A DNA stretch of 15,674 bases, from the NCBI GenBank assembly GCA_015662935.1, contig DQTF01000252.1, positions 1 to 15,674 of the forward strand. Direction: 5' to 3'. Of the stretch, positions 7,995 to 15,058 are shown piece after piece. A program made the translations under genes and the position numbers. This DNA comes from Crocinitomicaceae bacterium (lineage in GTDB: Bacteria > Bacteroidota > Bacteroidia > Flavobacteriales_D > Crocinitomicaceae). The notes beneath the pieces were generated by a model. That model made no database searches and had not been told where the DNA came from. It saw nothing but the letters and a program-made list of their open reading frames with translations. Position 1 is the first letter of the stretch. Each line of letters starts with the position of its first letter.

Positions 7995-10082
7995 ATGAAC
8001 AATTTTCTCATCACTCCGATAGAATACCTCAAAGGTGTTGGTCCTCAAAAGGCCGAGTTGCTGAAGAAAGAATTGCGCATTTTTAACTTCAAAGATTTAT
8101 TAGAATATTACCCGTTCAGGTACATTGATAAATCGAAGTACAATAAGATTTCTGAGCTAACTTCATTAAATGGATATGCGCAGATTAAAGGGAGAATTGT
8201 TGGTTTGCTAGAATCAGGTGTTGGAAGAAATAAACGACTTACGGCAAAATTTCAAGATGATACTGGAATGATAGACCTTGTTTGGTTCAAAGGGGCAAGT
8301 TGGATTAAAAATTCGTTAAAAATCAATGAAGAAATTCAAATTTACGGAAGAGCAACCAATTATAAAGGTCGTTGGAATATTACACATCCAGAGATGTCAA
8401 GTGTAAGTAAATCGACTGGTTTTCAACCTGTTTATTCAAGTACTGAAACCTTAAATAGAGTAGGATTAAACTCCAAAGGAATCGAAAAAGTGATGCAAGT
8501 TTTATTAGAACAATTAAAAGGACAAATTGAAGAATTACTTCCTCCCAAAATCATCGCAGAACATCGTCTTTTAGGCAGAGAAGAAGCTATCTTGAAAATT
8601 CATAAACCGCAGTCAGAATCGGATGCTAGAAATGCAAGCTTGCGCCTGAAGTTTGAAGAATTGTTCTTTCTACAATTGGAATTAATCGTTCGAAAAAAAA
8701 TAACCTTGCAAAAATCAAAAGGATTTATTTTTGACAAAGTAGGAGATGCCTTTACTGATTTTTACGAACATCATATTCCTTTTGAATTAACTGGAGCACA
8801 GAAAAGAGTACTGAAAGAAATACGAAAAGATTTTGCGACTGGGCATCACATGAATCGACTGTTGCAAGGAGATGTTGGTTCTGGAAAAACATTGGTTGCA
8901 CTACTTTCCATTCTCTTAGCGATTGGGAACGATTACCAAGCTGCGTTAATTGCACCAACAGAGATTTTAGCAACACAGCATTTTGAATCCATCAGTGAAA
9001 TGCTGAAGGGGATGAATATCAAAGTTGAACTTTTAACAGGCTCAGTGAAGAAGAAGGCAAGAATTCCCATTCATGAAGGATTGCTTTCTGGAGAAATTAA
9101 AATTCTCATAGGAACACACGCTTTGCTAGAAGATACGGTTCAATTTAAGAATTTAGGACTAGTTGTGATTGATGAACAACATCGTTTTGGAGTAGCACAA
9201 CGAGCAAAGATGTGGAAAAAGAATACTATTCCTCCGCATGTGTTGATTATGACAGCAACTCCTATCCCAAGAACGTTGGCAATGACATTTTATGGAGATT
9301 TGGATGTTTCTATAATTGATGAAATGCCACCTGGGAGAAAAAACATTATTACGATGCATAAGTACGATGCAAGTCGGTTACGATTGTTTGGCTTTCTCAA
9401 AGAAGAAATTGCAAAAGGCAGACAGGTTTACATTGTTTATCCGTTGATTATGGAATCAGAAACGCTTGATTTCAATAATCTAATGGATGGTTACGAAGCT
9501 ATTTCTAGGAGTTTCCCGAAACCCAACTATCATGTGAGTATTGTGCATGGAAAAATGAAACCTGAAGACAAAGAGTTTGAAATGAACCGCTTTGTGAAAG
9601 GTGAAACGCAAATCATGGTTGCGACCACTGTAATTGAAGTTGGTGTCAATGTTCCAAATGCTTCTGTTATGGTGATTGAGAGTGCAGAACGATTTGGTTT
9701 GTCTCAGTTGCATCAGTTGAGAGGTCGTGTTGGTAGAGGAGGAGAGCAATCTTATTGCATCTTAATGACGGGTGATGAAGTCGGAAAAGACAGCCTGAAA
9801 AGAATGCAAACAATGGTGCGTACCAACGATGGTTTTGAAATATCAGAGGTTGATTTACAACTACGAGGACCTGGAGATTTAATGGGAACGCAACAAAGTG
9901 GTTTGCTCGATTTGAAAATTGCCAACCTTGCAAAAGATGGAGGGCTAGTTGTTTTGGCAAGAGATTCTGCAAAAGCATTATTAGCAGATGATCCGACGAT
10001 TGAGAAAGAAGAAAATAAAGGTATTCGATCAGTTTTGAGTGATTTATTACGTTCTCGACCTAATTGGGGGAGGATAGCTTAG
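7995..10082 (+). CDS. recG: ATP-dependent DNA helicase RecG
   Basis: RecG is a monomeric superfamily 2 helicase that remodels stalled replication forks and branch-migrates Holliday junctions. The 695-aa product has the usual order: N-terminal helix-hairpin segment (IEYLKGVGPQKAELLKKE), an OB-fold wedge domain (about 60-150), then two RecA-like helicase lobes and the C-terminal TRG region. Visible motifs are Walker A GDVGSGKT (about 292-299), Walker B DEQH (393-396), motif III TATPIPRT (420-427), and motif VI QLRGRVGRGG (about 574-583). Length is normal and no key residue is missing. The start ATG is 12 bases after the dsb terminator. TAATTTTA at 7983-7990 is one base from the -7 consensus, so a leaderless or near-leaderless transcript is possible; otherwise recG depends on read-through. 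Confidence 0.97.
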   Translation: MNNFLITPIEYLKGVGPQKAELLKKELRIFNFKDLLEYYPFRYIDKSKYNKISELTSLNGYAQIKGRIVGLLESGVGRNKRLTAKFQDDTGMIDLVWFKGASWIKNSLKINEEIQIYGRATNYKGRWNITHPEMSSVSKSTGFQPVYSSTETLNRVGLNSKGIEKVMQVLLEQLKGQIEELLPPKIIAEHRLLGREEAILKIHKPQSESDARNASLRLKFEELFFLQLELIVRKKITLQKSKGFIFDKVGDAFTDFYEHHIPFELTGAQKRVLKEIRKDFATGHHMNRLLQGDVGSGKTLVALLSILLAIGNDYQAALIAPTEILATQHFESISEMLKGMNIKVELLTGSVKKKARIPIHEGLLSGEIKILIGTHALLEDTVQFKNLGLVVIDEQHRFGVAQRAKMWKKNTIPPHVLIMTATPIPRTLAMTFYGDLDVSIIDEMPPGRKNIITMHKYDASRLRLFGFLKEEIAKGRQVYIVYPLIMESETLDFNNLMDGYEAISRSFPKPNYHVSIVHGKMKPEDKEFEMNRFVKGETQIMVATTVIEVGVNVPNASVMVIESAERFGLSQLHQLRGRVGRGGEQSYCILMTGDEVGKDSLKRMQTMVRTNDGFEISEVDLQLRGPGDLMGTQQSGLLDLKIANLAKDGGLVVLARDSAKALLADDPTIEKEENKGIRSVLSDLLRSRPNWGRIA

Positions 10083-10123
10083 TTAATTGAGAATTGTGAG
10101 ATGATATTTGTCAAATGTTTCGA

Positions 10124-10157
10124 TTGAATTATTGTTAGCACGAAGTTTGTATCTTTA
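10124..10157 (+). promoter_or_regulatory. Promoter of the 10182 gene
   Basis: TATCTTTA (10150-10157) matches TAnnTTTG at all fixed bases but the last. A TTG at 10124-10126 lies 23 bases upstream, and another at 10132-10134 lies 15 bases upstream. A very A-rich leader of about 20 bases (AAAAAAAACAAACAAAA) precedes the ATG, as is typical of Bacteroidota genes. This is one of the better promoter candidates in the window. Confidence 0.5.
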
Positions 10158-10181
10158 TCAAAAAAAAACAAACAAAATTCT

Positions 10182-10514
10182 ATGCGTACTTTATTATTTC
10201 TTTTCACTTTCACATCAAGTTTGTCATTTGGTCAGTTAATCAGTGGTTCACTGATGGAGGAAAGAAGACCTATTCTTGATAAACCTGCCTACATTATTGA
10301 AGGAAGAGTAGATGGATGGGTTAAGTACGAATTAGCTGTTGACAGAAAAGGGAAGGTGACAAGTGCAAGACTAGTCGAGACTAATCTAAAAGACACACCT
10401 GCGAAAATAGATACAAAGAACTACGTGAAGACCTTTCGATTTAAACCAGGGAGTTATTACCCAAAGTTTAATCACGTTGTCGTGAAAATAACAATGATGG
10501 CAGGGAGAGACTAG
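10182..10514 (+). CDS. Small secreted protein with a TonB-C-terminal-like domain
   Basis: The 110-residue product starts with a signal peptide (MRTLLFLF...LSFGQ, cleavage near residue 18). The rest follows the pattern of a TonB C-terminal domain: a strand entering the domain (GWVKYELAVDRKGKV), a second strand (SARLVETN), a helix region, then VKTFRFKPG and a final strand (NHVVVKITM). It lacks the N-terminal membrane helix and proline-rich spacer of a working TonB, so it is not an energy transducer of the usual kind. In the family, stand-alone TonB-C-like proteins in Bacteroidota are common and mostly uncharacterised. It has its own candidate promoter. Its stop codon overlaps the stop of the convergent gene through the shared CTAG. 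The fold assignment is by eye from a short sequence, so it is moderate. Confidence 0.75.
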   Translation: MRTLLFLFTFTSSLSFGQLISGSLMEERRPILDKPAYIIEGRVDGWVKYELAVDRKGKVTSARLVETNLKDTPAKIDTKNYVKTFRFKPGSYYPKFNHVVVKITMMAGRD

Positions 10515-11095
10515 TTTCTTTTGAGATGGAGTAGGTCTATCATTTCTTCTATTTGCTCTTCATCACCTAATTCATAATTTGTATAGGTTTGTTTTTTAAC
10601 TTGTTGATATAGTCTAAATAAGTAAAACCAAATGGCATTTTCTTCAATGATGTTATTCCTATAGGCTTCATAAAACATCGGAAAGTAGTTCATCTTCATT
10701 TCTATTAGATTTGGAAAATTGGCTGCGCTAGCATGATGAAATATAAGTTGAGGTGTATAACAAGCCATATCACCATGCTTTATGTTTGGATTTTTGAACA
10801 CATCAAGATATTCTTTTGTTTTGCTAAACAGAATGCTGTCTGTTAGACGCAGCTTCTTCCAAAAGACATTATATTCCTTACTTTTTTTTTCTAGCTGTTC
10901 ATCAGCAAGTAACCATTCCTCTCGAATTTCTTGATCGGCGATATAAATAGTATTCAAAAAGTCAACTTGTTCATCTGTATCTGATAAAGAAATCATACTT
11001 GTATTGATAACAATATCTAATAAAGAGTCGATTTTCTTTTGAGAAAATACAATATTGCAAGCAAAAATCAGAATTAGCATTAAATGAAACTTCAT
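10511..11095 (-). CDS. Secreted protein of unknown function, DUF6624-like
   Basis: The 194-aa product has a signal peptide (MKFHLMLILIFACNIVFSQ). The mature part is mainly helical and highly charged. Its arrangement recalls the DUF6624 family: an acidic early helix with DQEIREEW, then DSILFSKTKEYLD, YTPQLIFHHASAANFP, and a late segment with NNIIEENAIWFYLFR. That family has no known role, and the match is from memory of its pattern, so it is tentative. The gene lies 71 bases downstream of the VCBS gene on the same strand, with a strong hairpin between them. No good promoter is seen before its ATG at 11095, so it may depend on leakage through the hairpin or on an unrecognised promoter. It converges with the TonB-C-like gene, sharing CTAG. 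Confidence 0.78.
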   Translation of the reverse strand: MKFHLMLILIFACNIVFSQKKIDSLLDIVINTSMISLSDTDEQVDFLNTIYIADQEIREEWLLADEQLEKKSKEYNVFWKKLRLTDSILFSKTKEYLDVFKNPNIKHGDMACYTPQLIFHHASAANFPNLIEMKMNYFPMFYEAYRNNIIEENAIWFYLFRLYQQVKKQTYTNYELGDEEQIEEMIDLLHLKRN

Positions 11096-11114
11096 AGAAT
11101 TATTTATAAATAGA

Positions 11115-11147
11115 ATACGCCCGTGTAAAATAGTTACATGGGCGTAT
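11115..11147 (-). terminator. Strong hairpin after the VCBS gene, probable terminator
   Basis: ATACGCCCGTGTAA (11115-11128) and TTACATGGGCGTAT (11134-11147) form a 14-pair GC-centred stem with a five-base loop, 19 bases after the VCBS stop. Gene direction makes it a minus-strand terminator, yet in minus-strand RNA one position is an A-C mismatch, while in plus-strand RNA it is a G-U pair. Neither side has a long T-run; the plus side has TATATATTTTCTT and the minus side TTCTATTTATAAAT. Confidence 0.6.
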
Positions 11148-11166
11148 ATATTTTCTTGTGAGTTTA

Positions 11167-12540
11167 TTATTTAATTACTTCAATTTTCTCCGTCGATATG
11201 CTGTTTTTTAAAGCTACTTTAATAAAATAAGTCCCAGCGTTAAGCTTTGAAACATTTATCAGAGTTGAATAATCTACCACTTCCTTAGAATAGACTTCTT
11301 GTCCATTGATATCGATTAAGACTATCTTAGCATTACTAATATTGAGGGATTCGTCAATTTTGACAGTTACGATCTCATTTGAGGGATTTGGAGCTATTTC
11401 AAAAGATACTTGCCCATCAATTTCATTGATTCCTAAAATAATTGTTTTGTTTCTAAATACACTAACCCCTTTGGTTGTTGAAGAAGATAAAACATCATTA
11501 TCTCCATCTGCATCTTCATCAAATATTTTCAATCCAGAAGTTTGATTTTGAGGAGATATGGTATCCATTACAAAGTTTAATCCTCCTGTGTTTCTAAAAA
11601 GTAGAATACCACCAGAACCAACGTCTCCAGTTACAATATCAATGTCGCCATCATTGTCCATGTCCTTTGCTCTAATTACAGAAGCTCCATATGCAGAGCC
11701 TAATGTGTGAAAAATAGTTTTTGTAAAGTAATTAGAACCGTTGTTTAACCAATAAGCAAATTGACCATTAACAATATTTGCTGTTAAGAAATCTAAATCA
11801 CTATCCCCATCTATATCAATAGGGAAAACATCATAAGCAGGGGATGCATTAACACCAGAAGACGTGAAGTTTCCACCGCCATTATTAGTGAATAATTTTA
11901 CTTGTCCTGAACCTGTTTGTTCATCGATCCCTGTAACCATAAAATCTTGTAAACCATTATTATCGACATCAAAAAGTCTGATTTTAGTTGGCATTAAGAA
12001 TGTAGAGGTTATTGGATTGTTTACAAAGTTTAATCCTCCTATTTGTTGAAGAATTCGGACTGAGTTAGTAGATGTTTCAATATAAATTAGATCGACTAAA
12101 TTGTCATTGTTAAAGTCACCAAATTGAACATCTGCTACAGTTCCATTGATAGCGATGTGTTTTTTTGTAAAGTTATATAAGCCTTGATTTTCAAAAATAA
12201 ATATTGTGTCCAGTGTTCCAGTACAAACAATATCTAGATCGTTATCATTGTCTATATCAAATACTTTAATTCTGCTATTTGGGTTTTGAAATTGATCTAC
12301 TGTAATTAGATTATAAGAAGGAATTCCGTTAACAAACAACTTTTCCTTGATCAACAATTCTGAAAGAGGACCACTAGCAAATTGCTCAGAAATGTAAACA
12401 AAGTCAATGTCACCATCTCCATCCATATCTCCGGAATTAGAACTTTGACTTGAGACATTATAGAGTACTTCTTCCGCAAATGTTTGTCCAAATGAAACAG
12501 ATGAAATAATTAAACTTATTAGAATTGTTATAGTTTTCAT
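11167..12540 (-). CDS. Secreted VCBS/FG-GAP repeat protein with type IX secretion sorting domain
   Basis: The 457-residue product has a signal peptide (1-19, ending SFGQ). Seven Asp-rich calcium-loop repeats of the VCBS/FG-GAP type follow, at about 38-46 (DMDGDGDID), 95-103, 142-150, 191-199, 242-250, 293-301 (DMDNDGDID) and 341-349, each ahead of a short hydrophobic strand. They suggest a seven-bladed beta propeller. The C-terminal 85 residues (from about 372) are a Por-type sorting domain with APNPSNE, a central INGQEVYS and LNAGTYFIKV, which directs export through the T9SS. The protein is therefore probably displayed on or released from the cell surface and may bind ligand or matrix, but no enzyme domain is present and its binding partner is unknown. 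It has its own promoter and starts 55 bases after the acyl-CoA synthetase stop. Confidence 0.93.
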   Translation of the reverse strand: MKTITILISLIISSVSFGQTFAEEVLYNVSSQSSNSGDMDGDGDIDFVYISEQFASGPLSELLIKEKLFVNGIPSYNLITVDQFQNPNSRIKVFDIDNDNDLDIVCTGTLDTIFIFENQGLYNFTKKHIAINGTVADVQFGDFNNDNLVDLIYIETSTNSVRILQQIGGLNFVNNPITSTFLMPTKIRLFDVDNNGLQDFMVTGIDEQTGSGQVKLFTNNGGGNFTSSGVNASPAYDVFPIDIDGDSDLDFLTANIVNGQFAYWLNNGSNYFTKTIFHTLGSAYGASVIRAKDMDNDGDIDIVTGDVGSGGILLFRNTGGLNFVMDTISPQNQTSGLKIFDEDADGDNDVLSSSTTKGVSVFRNKTIILGINEIDGQVSFEIAPNPSNEIVTVKIDESLNISNAKIVLIDINGQEVYSKEVVDYSTLINVSKLNAGTYFIKVALKNSISTEKIEVIK

Positions 12541-12556
12541 AGTAGTTAATTTTAGT

Positions 12557-12586
12557 CTAAATTACTAATAATAATGGATTAAACAA
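12557..12586 (-). promoter_or_regulatory. Promoter of the VCBS gene
   Basis: On the minus strand TTG (12586-12584), a 19-base spacer and TAATTTAG (12564-12557) match the Bacteroidota promoter with ideal spacing and one wrong base in the -7 box. Transcription would start near 12550, about ten bases before the ATG. It fills nearly all of the 55-base gap to the acyl-CoA synthetase gene. Confidence 0.55.
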
Positions 12587-12595
12587 GATTTTTTG

Positions 12596-14356
12596 TTAAC
12601 AATAGATTTTATCAACTATGACTTTGTACTTTTCCATTATTTTCTTTCTCTTTAATTTTAGTGTTGGAGTCAATTCTCCACCTTCAATAGAGAGTTCATT
12701 CTCTAATAATTCAATGCATTTTAATCTCTCCCAGTTTCCAAAACCGTTATTAAATTCTTCCACTTCTTCTTCAATTCTTGCTTTTATTTTAGGGTTTCCA
12801 ATCAATGATTTATTTGATCCATCACCAATGTCAATTCCTTTTCTTTTAGCCCATTCTTTTAGAAAGTCGTAAGAGGGGACTATCAAAGCTGAAGGGAATT
12901 TTTGTCCTTCTCCAATCACCATTATTTGTTCAATAAAGCGTGACTCTTTAAACTTGTTTTCCATTGCTTGGGGAACAATGTATTTTCCCCCAGATGTTTT
13001 GAAAATTTCTTTCTTTCTATCAGTAATTTTTAAAAATTTACCTTCGATAAATTCTCCAATATCACCTGTATGCAGCCAGCCTTCTTTGATTGTTTCTGAC
13101 GTAGCTTCAGGTAGGTTGTAATACCCCATCATCACATTTGGTCCTTTTACTAGTATTTCTCCATCATCTGCTATTTTCACCTCAACGCCATCAATAAGTG
13201 CACCTACCGTTCCAATTCGGATTCCCTTTGAAAAAGAATTCACAGAACATACCGGAGAAGTTTCTGATAAACCATAGCCTTCTAGTATTGGCAATCCTGC
13301 AGCTAAGAATATCCTCGCTAAACGAGGTTGTAGCGCTGCGGAACCGGAAGCAATCGCTCTAACCTTTCCTCCAAGTGCTTCTTGCCATTTAGAGAAAATT
13401 AATTTGCGCGCAATTTTTAATTTAAAATTATACATTGCACTTCTGTTTACTGGATCGTATTGTTCTGCAAGTTCAACTGCCCAAAAGAAAAGTTTACGCT
13501 TAATCCCCGTTAAATCATCTCCTTTTGCCATGATTTTATCGAATACTTTCTCTAATAATCTTGGTACTGCTGTAAAAACTTCTGGTTTTACTTCTCTGAT
13601 ATTATCACCGATAGTTTCCATTGATTCTGCGAAATGAATAGAGCATCCAATGTGCATATATAAGTAGTGCAACATTCTTTCATATACATGACAAACAGGC
13701 AAAAAGCTTAAGACATTTGAGTCCTTGTCTGCAGGAATAGTTTCAATAGTTGCTTCTACATTTGACAATAAATTCCTATGAGAAAGCATAACACCTTTTG
13801 GATTTCCAGTCGTTCCAGAAGTGTAAATAATTGTCGCTAAATCTTCATGTTTTGGGATTTTCATTCTAGCATGAACATCGGTTTCTGGTATATCTTTCCC
13901 TAATTCTACAAGAGCAGACATGTGTTTCTCACCAGAAACTTCTTCCATGGTAAAGACATTTTCTAACTGAGCAAGTTTTTCTCTAATATGAGATATTTTA
14001 TCAGTTAATTCTTTATCTTGAAGAACAACGGTCTTTATTCCTGCATCGTTGAAAATGTATTCGTAATCACTTTCTGAAATATTAGGGTAGAAAGGAACGA
14101 CTATTCCTCCAATTTGTTGGATAGCAATATCCATTACATTCCATTCGTACCGAGTTCCGGAAACAATACCGACATTCTCTCCAGGCTGGATATCTAAAGC
14201 CAATAAGCCTTTAGATATATCCATTACATCATTTAAGAAATTCTGCGTTGATACTCCTATCCATTTTCCGTCTGTTTTTGTGACAAACATATTGTCATTT
14301 GGATGGTTTTTAAGTTGGTAATGAGGAATATCAAAAAGTCTTTTAGCTTCAATCAT
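12596..14356 (-). CDS. Long-chain fatty acid--CoA ligase (AMP-forming acyl-CoA synthetase)
   Basis: This enzyme activates long-chain fatty acids with ATP to acyl-AMP and then acyl-CoA, for lipid synthesis or degradation at the inner membrane face. From the ATG at 14356 it has 586 aa, and the N-terminus (MIEAKRLFDIPHYQ) fits the family. Motifs are the P-loop YTSGTTGNPKG (178-188), EGYGLSETSP (359-368), GWLHTGD (426-432), the hinge DRKKEIFKTSGGKY (446-459) and the C-terminal ELTPTLKLKRK with the catalytic Lys near 567. The size and order match the FAA1-type ligases of Bacteroidota. The frame extends upstream to a TTG at 14407, but that TTG coincides with the -33 element of a good promoter, so the ATG is preferred. 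It diverges from the sigma factor operon. Confidence 0.93.
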   Translation of the reverse strand: MIEAKRLFDIPHYQLKNHPNDNMFVTKTDGKWIGVSTQNFLNDVMDISKGLLALDIQPGENVGIVSGTRYEWNVMDIAIQQIGGIVVPFYPNISESDYEYIFNDAGIKTVVLQDKELTDKISHIREKLAQLENVFTMEEVSGEKHMSALVELGKDIPETDVHARMKIPKHEDLATIIYTSGTTGNPKGVMLSHRNLLSNVEATIETIPADKDSNVLSFLPVCHVYERMLHYLYMHIGCSIHFAESMETIGDNIREVKPEVFTAVPRLLEKVFDKIMAKGDDLTGIKRKLFFWAVELAEQYDPVNRSAMYNFKLKIARKLIFSKWQEALGGKVRAIASGSAALQPRLARIFLAAGLPILEGYGLSETSPVCSVNSFSKGIRIGTVGALIDGVEVKIADDGEILVKGPNVMMGYYNLPEATSETIKEGWLHTGDIGEFIEGKFLKITDRKKEIFKTSGGKYIVPQAMENKFKESRFIEQIMVIGEGQKFPSALIVPSYDFLKEWAKRKGIDIGDGSNKSLIGNPKIKARIEEEVEEFNNGFGNWERLKCIELLENELSIEGGELTPTLKLKRKKIMEKYKVIVDKIYC

Positions 14357-14378
14357 TTTTGTAGTATTTGTTACAATA

Positions 14379-14407
14379 CGAATATAGGAAAATTCTGCTA
14401 AAAACAA
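14379..14407 (-). promoter_or_regulatory. Promoter of the acyl-CoA synthetase gene
   Basis: On the minus strand TTG (14407-14405), an 18-base spacer and TATATTCG (14386-14379) fit the Bacteroidota promoter with one wrong base. The start of transcription would be near 14373, leaving an A-rich leader of about 17 bases before the ATG at 14356. This position also explains why the in-frame TTG at 14407 is not the start codon. Confidence 0.55.
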
Positions 14408-14422
14408 TAAAAATAAATATTC

Positions 14423-14473
14423 ATCGAAAGGTAGTGAATGTTTATTGAGAATACCATTACGGTAATCGAAAGG
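14423..14473. repeat. Direct repeat ATCGAAAGG, two copies, with adjoining palindrome
   Basis: ATCGAAAGG occurs at 14423-14431 and 14465-14473, 42 bases apart, which is close to four helical turns. The palindrome ATTAC-G-GTAAT (14456-14466) adjoins the second copy, and a run of alternating AT follows (14474-14486). The pair lies upstream of both the acyl-CoA synthetase promoter and the sigma factor gene, so a regulator site is plausible but unproven. Confidence 0.4.
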
Positions 14474-14510
14474 ATATATATATATAACTGAGTAAAATTC
14501 TTCGGATATT

Positions 14511-14550
14511 ACTGTAACAAAACAAGGTCGTTATTTGTTTTAACTGTAAC
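14511..14550. repeat. Direct repeat ACTGTAAC flanking an inverted repeat upstream of the sigma gene
   Basis: ACTGTAAC occurs at 14511-14518 and 14543-14550, 32 bases apart (three helical turns). Between them lies the inverted repeat AAAACAA (14519-14525) and TTGTTTT (14535-14541) with a nine-base centre. The block ends 19 bases before the sigma factor start. No standard TAnnTTTG promoter is visible here, so these repeats may mark an alternative-sigma promoter or an operator. Confidence 0.4.
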
Positions 14551-14569
14551 TGATCTATACAAAATAAAT

Positions 14570-15058
14570 TTGAAAAGACGAGAGTATAATATCATTGTAA
14601 GAGAACATTCCAATAATTTATTTGGATATGCTATTAAGTTTCTTCACAATCGTGAGGACGCAAAAGATATTGTACAGGATGTATTTGAGAAACTTTGGGT
14701 AAATAGAAGAAAGGTGGAGGCTGACAAAGCAAAATCGTGGATGTTTACTACTGCGCATAACGCAATGATTAATTTCTCAAATAGAAAAGGACGTATTCAA
14801 TTAACTGAAGAAATGGGTAAATACGATGAAGGAGTCTCTCCTTGTTGTGTTACTGATTCTAACCAAGTTGTTGAAAGAGCGGTGAGTATTTTACCACCAG
14901 TTCAAAAAAGCGTTATTTTATTACGGGACCTAGAAGGCTATTCTTATAAAGAAATAGGAGTGATTCTAGATTTGACGGATTCTCAAGTTAAAGTTTATTT
15001 GTTTAGAGGCAGAAAAAAAATTAAAAAGCAGTTAAAAGGAATGATTGAACTTGTATGA
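14570..15058 (+). CDS. ECF-family RNA polymerase sigma factor
   Basis: The 162-aa product has the two regions of a group 4 (ECF) sigma factor. Sigma-2 spans about 10-72, with LFGYAIKFLHNREDAKDIVQ and KSWMFTTAHNAMINF. Sigma-4 spans about 105-156, with LPPVQKSVILLRDLEGYSYKEIG and the helix-turn-helix recognition part SQVKVYLFRGRKKIKK. It directs RNA polymerase to a special promoter set, probably in response to an envelope signal. The start is TTG (14570), because no in-frame ATG or GTG lies upstream and this start gives the normal ECF N-terminus (KRREYNIIVREHSNNLF). A pair of adjoining cysteines (92-93) sits in the linker between the two regions, which is unusual. Its stop overlaps the next start as ATGA, so it is coupled with the membrane protein that follows. 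Confidence 0.92.
   Translation: MKRREYNIIVREHSNNLFGYAIKFLHNREDAKDIVQDVFEKLWVNRRKVEADKAKSWMFTTAHNAMINFSNRKGRIQLTEEMGKYDEGVSPCCVTDSNQVVERAVSILPPVQKSVILLRDLEGYSYKEIGVILDLTDSQVKVYLFRGRKKIKKQLKGMIELV

Noticed and set aside
9667..9978. Minus-strand ORF of 103 codons opposite recG
   Set aside because: It is antisense to RecG motif VI and the TRG region, with no domain or promoter.
11167..12540. Internal repeats of the VCBS gene as a DNA repeat array
   Set aside because: The similarity is at the protein level (Asp-rich loops); the DNA copies differ in length and sequence, so this is a propeller protein and not a repeat array.
12580..12602. Terminator after the acyl-CoA synthetase gene (AACAA/TTGTT)
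   Set aside because: The stem is only five mostly A-T pairs without a T-run on the minus strand; it is too weak to call.
14357..14407. Longer acyl-CoA synthetase from TTG at 14407
   Set aside because: The extra 17 residues are not typical and the TTG coincides with the -33 element of a well-spaced promoter; the ATG at 14356 gives the usual N-terminus.
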